This document shows, piece after piece, positions 45,197 through 48,281 of a stretch of DNA of 48,281 bases. Numbering within the stretch: position 1 is the stretch's first letter; each line of letters opens with the position of its first letter. The stretch is from an uncultured Eggerthellaceae bacterium (GTDB lineage Bacteria > Actinomycetota > Coriobacteriia > Coriobacteriales > Eggerthellaceae), in the NCBI GenBank assembly GCA_910577495.1, contig CAJTML010000001.1, positions 1 to 48,281 on the forward strand, in the 5' to 3' direction. A program made the translations under genes and the position numbers. The notes under the pieces are model-generated. The model worked only from the letters and a program-made list of their open reading frames with translations, did not search any database and had not been told where the DNA came from.

Positions 45197-47230
45197 ATGG
45201 ATATCACAAGCATTGCGTTTCAAAGTGAGGGCGAAGACGTTCGCGCGTTGCTTGAGCAGCTGCCTAATAAGGCCTACGAGCTAACGCAATCCCAGGTCAA
45301 CGTCGTGGACGGCGGAAAAGCCATTGAGGGTGAAGTGTGGGCGCCGCAGCTGGAACCGTACGAGGATTGGGCGAAAGGTCCTGCTGAGGGGTTTGAAGAA
45401 GGCACCGACGGAGACTTGTACCCGGTTGGTGTGTTGGGCATGGGCATCTCGGATGAGCGACGTGAAGAGCTCGTGAAGCATGCCAAGCTGGTTCGCCAGC
45501 GCTTGCAGGCGCAAGATGGCGCTGGTGTGGCCGCCGCTGGTGCTGCCGAGGCCGCTGGAGCCACCGCCACCACCGACGCGTCGTTTGACCAGGAGCTTCG
45601 AGACATCTTTAGCGTCCGCCACGATGAGGGCGGCTGGGCGCTGTGCGGCGTGAACGTGCGACGCATTGCCGAGTTGCTTGACGCGCGCGAAGAGCTCGTG
45701 GTGACGTTGCCCACACACATTGCCGGTGTTCCGGTGGTGCGCATTGCCGCTGAGGCATTCGCCCGCCGTCTTGTGCAGGGCGTGGGCGTGGCGCTGCTTG
45801 TCATTCCTGACAGCGTGCGCTCTATTGGGGCGGGCGCGTTTGGTGCGCTTTCTGCGACGTGTGTGTATCTGGGCTCTGACCTGGAGGTTTTGGGCGAACA
45901 GGTTTGTGACTTGGCAGGCGTGTCGCCGCGGCTTTGCAAGCGTGCGTATGCCATTAGCGAGCACAATGCCACCTATTATGTTGAAAATGGCTCCCTCTAT
46001 AAGCGTGGCGAAGAGGGTGATGAGCTGGTCTTTTTGGCTTCGCCCTATCCTGAGCAGATCACTATAGCGCCCACGGTTGCTCAAATTGGCTCGGCGGCCT
46101 TCGCGCAGGGCTGCGACAAGCCAGGTGTGGTGCGCACCTCAGCGCAGCTTGCGCGCGTGATTGCAAAAACGTTCGACGACGCCGTGTGGATTTGTCCGCC
46201 TGGGGCGCCGGCGTATCATCAGCTGAGCAGACGCGGCGTTCGTTTGGCTGGACCGCACGCGCTTGAGCAGGACGGATGCTGGTATGACTTCGTAGATGGC
46301 GAAGCGGTGCTGGTGGCCGGACCTCCTGCACCTGCCTCGGTGTCCAAGCGTTTTTCTGCTGCGGCGGCAGTGCGTGCGGCGGTTATTCGTGGCGAAAACG
46401 ATCGCACCGAAGTGCCCAGTTTGAGCGAAGAGGTGAAAGCCGCTGTCGAGGATTTTATTGCACCGCCGCAACCGACTGACCTGCTTATGTTGCCGCGCGA
46501 GGTGGCCGGCAAGCCGCTGACCCGTATTGGCGTGCGGGCGCTTCCGCATGCACCGGCAACGCTTATTGTCCCTGATAGCGTGCGTATTATTGAGCGTGAA
46601 AACGCGTGTCGAGGCACAGTTTCGCTCACGTTGCCCGAGGGGTTACAGACGATCGGAGAGCACTGTTTTTGGTCGCGCACGCTGCAAGCGCCAGTTGAGA
46701 TTCCTGCCAGTGTGACCTCTATTGGCCAAGGCTGTTTTGAGTATGCGGTATGTCGGTTGGGCAAATCCGGTGCCATCGTGCATCTATCTGCTGACCAGCT
46801 GCTCAGCTGCTTTTTGGTGAATCCGAGCGACGGTATTCCGTTTGATTTTGCGCGTTATGATGAGCTACTAACCTCAGGCAAGAATCTGCCGGATCGCTTG
46901 GGTGGCATGCTGCATCGTATCGCGACGCCGTTTCGCCTGGCTGACACCACGTGCGATACGCTCGTGCGCATGCTGCTTGAGCGCAAGCGCGATGCTATGG
47001 AGCGCGTGGCACAAGAGGGCGACGTTTCCATGGTTGAAAAGCTGGCTGAGGCTGGCTTTATAAATGACGAAACGTTCGACCGCCAAATTGAACTGTTGCG
47101 TGCCCGCAACCGCACCGATTGCGTGCTCTTTTTGATGGAGTGGCATCGCAGGCAAGGTGCCGGCGCAGGCGAAGATGCAGGTGCGGGCGTTGGCGCAGGC
47201 CACAGCGCGCGCGACCGCTTTAAGCTCTAG
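45197..47230 (+). CDS. Cytoplasmic leucine-rich-repeat (LRR_5/BspA-type) protein
   Basis: A 677-residue protein without signal peptide or membrane helix. Residues 1-140 are a unique domain ending in an Ala/Gly-rich linker (about 108-128). LRR_5-type strands follow in two blocks: LLVIPDSVRSIGAGAFG with neighbours (about 165-305), and TLIVPDSVRIIE, LPEGLQTIGEHCF and IPASVTSIGQGCF (about 430-515). The C-terminal about 100 residues are helical and ankyrin-like (near AQEGDVSMVEKLAEAGF). Most BspA-type LRR proteins are secreted; this one looks intracellular. It is divergent from the VWA/MoxR pair, which suggests, but does not prove, a shared role. Its final residues are a Gly/Ala-rich tail. Confidence 0.8.
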   Translation: MDITSIAFQSEGEDVRALLEQLPNKAYELTQSQVNVVDGGKAIEGEVWAPQLEPYEDWAKGPAEGFEEGTDGDLYPVGVLGMGISDERREELVKHAKLVRQRLQAQDGAGVAAAGAAEAAGATATTDASFDQELRDIFSVRHDEGGWALCGVNVRRIAELLDAREELVVTLPTHIAGVPVVRIAAEAFARRLVQGVGVALLVIPDSVRSIGAGAFGALSATCVYLGSDLEVLGEQVCDLAGVSPRLCKRAYAISEHNATYYVENGSLYKRGEEGDELVFLASPYPEQITIAPTVAQIGSAAFAQGCDKPGVVRTSAQLARVIAKTFDDAVWICPPGAPAYHQLSRRGVRLAGPHALEQDGCWYDFVDGEAVLVAGPPAPASVSKRFSAAAAVRAAVIRGENDRTEVPSLSEEVKAAVEDFIAPPQPTDLLMLPREVAGKPLTRIGVRALPHAPATLIVPDSVRIIERENACRGTVSLTLPEGLQTIGEHCFWSRTLQAPVEIPASVTSIGQGCFEYAVCRLGKSGAIVHLSADQLLSCFLVNPSDGIPFDFARYDELLTSGKNLPDRLGGMLHRIATPFRLADTTCDTLVRMLLERKRDAMERVAQEGDVSMVEKLAEAGFINDETFDRQIELLRARNRTDCVLFLMEWHRRQGAGAGEDAGAGVGAGHSARDRFKL

Positions 47231-47343
47231 CTCGATTGCTGTGGGTGTCGCTGCTACTGTCGGCGCTGGCGCTTCTTTGACGTGCTGCAGCAGCGGCGCC
47301 CGCCCCAAAACGCTCGAAGCCCCGAAATGAATAAGAAATTGGA

Positions 47344-47496
47344 GAATTCCGAAGATGGGTTCGTGCTCTTATGACAGGCCAAAATTCGCGCAGAATATCA
47401 TGCCTGTTCAGAGCCTTAAGCCTCAAGTCGAAGTAAAGAGGCCTACTGGCGGACACCCCTCTGAAAGCTCTCTGCGGCTCTCAATCTTCGGAATTC
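47344..47496. repeat. MITE-like element, copy 2 (153 bp)
   Basis: GAATTCCGAAGA (47344-47355) and TCTTCGGAATTC (47485-47496) are exact inverse complements and identical to the ends of the element at 36963-37124. The dyad extends about 10 bp outward with a GAAAT-type match. TCGTGCTC again lies just inside the left end. Confidence 0.75.
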
Positions 47497-47608
47497 TCTC
47501 ATATTTCAGCGCAAAACAGGGTTTTGGCGTTTTGGCGAGGTGTTCCAGAAGACTTCAGATGAGCCGTAGTGGTGGGGAGGTTCCCTGGCTTTGGTATATC
47601 GCGTAAAT

Positions 47609-47663
47609 CTTATGCGAACCTCACGCGGATCTCACGCGTAATTCATGCCTCTCTAACGCGCAT
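47609..47663 (+). promoter_or_regulatory. Five consecutive 11-bp direct repeats
   Basis: Units CTTATGCGAAC, CTCACGCGGAT, CTCACGCGTAA, TTCATGCCTCT and CTAACGCGCAT follow each other without gaps; the consensus core is CT(C/T)A(C/T)GCG. One-turn phasing like this is typical of sites for OmpR/PhoB-family regulators. The array lies about 95 bp before the recN promoter. Confidence 0.5.
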
Positions 47664-47756
47664 TGCATATGGATATAACACCAGGTAAACATGTGAATTC
47701 GCCTGAGTGAAATCATTGTTTTTGTTGCGAAGTCTACTGGTTTTCGCATCCTATCT

Positions 47757-47765
47757 TGCTATACT
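47757..47765 (+). promoter_or_regulatory. Extended -10 promoter of recN
   Basis: TG-C-TATACT is a good extended -10 element. No strong -35 lies 16-18 bp upstream. Transcription would start near 47772, leaving a leader of about 30 nt before the ATG at 47802. Confidence 0.55.
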
Positions 47766-47801
47766 GAAGCCCCTTATATGAAACCCACGCTGAGGTGTGC
47801 C

Positions 47802-48281
47802 ATGATAGATGAAATCCAAGTTGAAAATGTCGCGCTCATTCGCCAAGCAACCTTAAAGCCTGCAGTAGGCTTGACGGTGCTGACGGGTGAAACGGGTGCT
47901 GGCAAAACTGCGCTGCTTTCTGCGCTCAAGCTGCTCATGGGCGAGCGCGCGGACAAATCCGCAGTTCGAGATGGCGAAGAAGCGCTTGTGGTCTCGGGGT
48001 GTTTCTATGTGGCACCAGCGGGCGAAGTTGACAGCAGCAACGGTGAAGTTGGGATTCCCGAGGCTGAAACCGAGTCCGCGGCTCAGGCTAGCGATGGCGA
48101 AGCCGACGCCGAAGAGCTTGTTGTCACCAGGCGCGTTTCTGCTGACGGACGCTCGCGCGTGAACATTAACGGACACATGGCGTCGGTAACTCAGCTCTCA
48201 GAAACCATTGCACCAACGGTTGACCTGTGTGGCCAGCACGAGCATCAGCAGCTTATGAAACCAACAACTCATCTGCGCCTT
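47802..48281 (+). CDS. recN: DNA repair ATPase RecN, 3'-truncated by window edge
   Basis: The first 160 residues of an SMC-like ATPase that acts in double-strand-break repair. It opens MIDEIQVENVALI, with Walker A GETGAGKT, and later shows RRVSADGRSRVNING and DLCGQHEHQQLM, all RecN hallmarks. The ATG at 47802 has GAGG about 6 bp upstream and gives the normal RecN start; an in-frame ATG at 47778 would leave almost no leader from the predicted promoter. Between the Walker A half and RRVSADGR there is an acidic Glu/Ala/Asp-rich stretch (about residues 70-105), longer and more acidic than usual. Confidence 0.93.
   Translation, partial: MIDEIQVENVALIRQATLKPAVGLTVLTGETGAGKTALLSALKLLMGERADKSAVRDGEEALVVSGCFYVAPAGEVDSSNGEVGIPEAETESAAQASDGEADAEELVVTRRVSADGRSRVNINGHMASVTQLSETIAPTVDLCGQHEHQQLMKPTTHLRL

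Larger units (their letters stand above)
47231..47801. other. 571-bp intergenic region upstream of recN
   Basis: No gene is supported. It holds a MITE-like element (47344-47496), a run of five 11-bp direct repeats (47609-47663) and the recN promoter. I see no clear terminator for the LRR gene, and no Gram-positive LexA-type GAAC-N4-GTTC box. Confidence 0.7.

Noticed and set aside
47660..47801. LexA/SOS box upstream of recN
   Set aside because: I looked for a GAAC-N4-GTTC-type dyad and found none.

Overview
The window most likely comes from an anaerobic, Gram-positive actinomycete of the class Coriobacteriia (an Atopobiaceae- or Eggerthellaceae-like host). The supporting signs are two sortase-anchored surface proteins, a one-step meso-diaminopimelate dehydrogenase, a moderately GC-rich composition and a PstS with its two halves in swapped order, which I recall from gut Clostridia and Coriobacteriia. 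The taxonomic placement is inference.

Bases 2-29002 (+) are one uninterrupted reading frame that enters from the left edge. It encodes at least 9,666 residues (about 1 MDa) of a cell-wall-anchored fibre. In order it shows highly diverged beta-rich modules, a DUF11 pair near the middle, an array of SdrD B-like domains in the last quarter, and a C-terminal LPKTG sorting signal. A strong terminator follows.

Bases 29378-35386 (-) hold a complete phosphate-starvation locus in the order pstS-pstC-pstA-pstB-phoB-phoR. PstS captures phosphate outside, PstC and PstA form the channel, PstB powers it, and PhoR/PhoB sense limitation and control transcription. No phoU is present. Upstream on the same strand lie a membrane-anchored GH25 muramidase (35535-36482) and, across an 850-bp intergenic region, a second sortase substrate with an MPQTG signal (37333-38583).

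Bases 39007-40632 (-) carry dtd (D-aminoacyl-tRNA deacylase) and a DUF368/PopT undecaprenyl-phosphate translocase. They are followed by ddh (+, 40883-41881), which supplies meso-DAP for peptidoglycan and lysine. Cell-envelope functions therefore dominate the window. Bases 41947-45011 (-) encode a VWA/DUF2201-like protein and its MoxR-family AAA+ ATPase. They are divergent from a cytoplasmic leucine-rich-repeat protein (+, 45197-47230), and the three may form one functional unit. The window ends inside recN (+, from 47802).

The intergenic regions hold unusual structure. There are two copies of a 143-bp repeat that align without gaps, and two copies of a 153-162-bp element with identical 12-bp terminal inverted repeats. 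Five consecutive 11-bp direct repeats lie upstream of recN, and a GTGAC/GTCAC palindrome occurs in two regulatory regions. I saw no tRNA, rRNA, CRISPR array, transposase or prophage gene.
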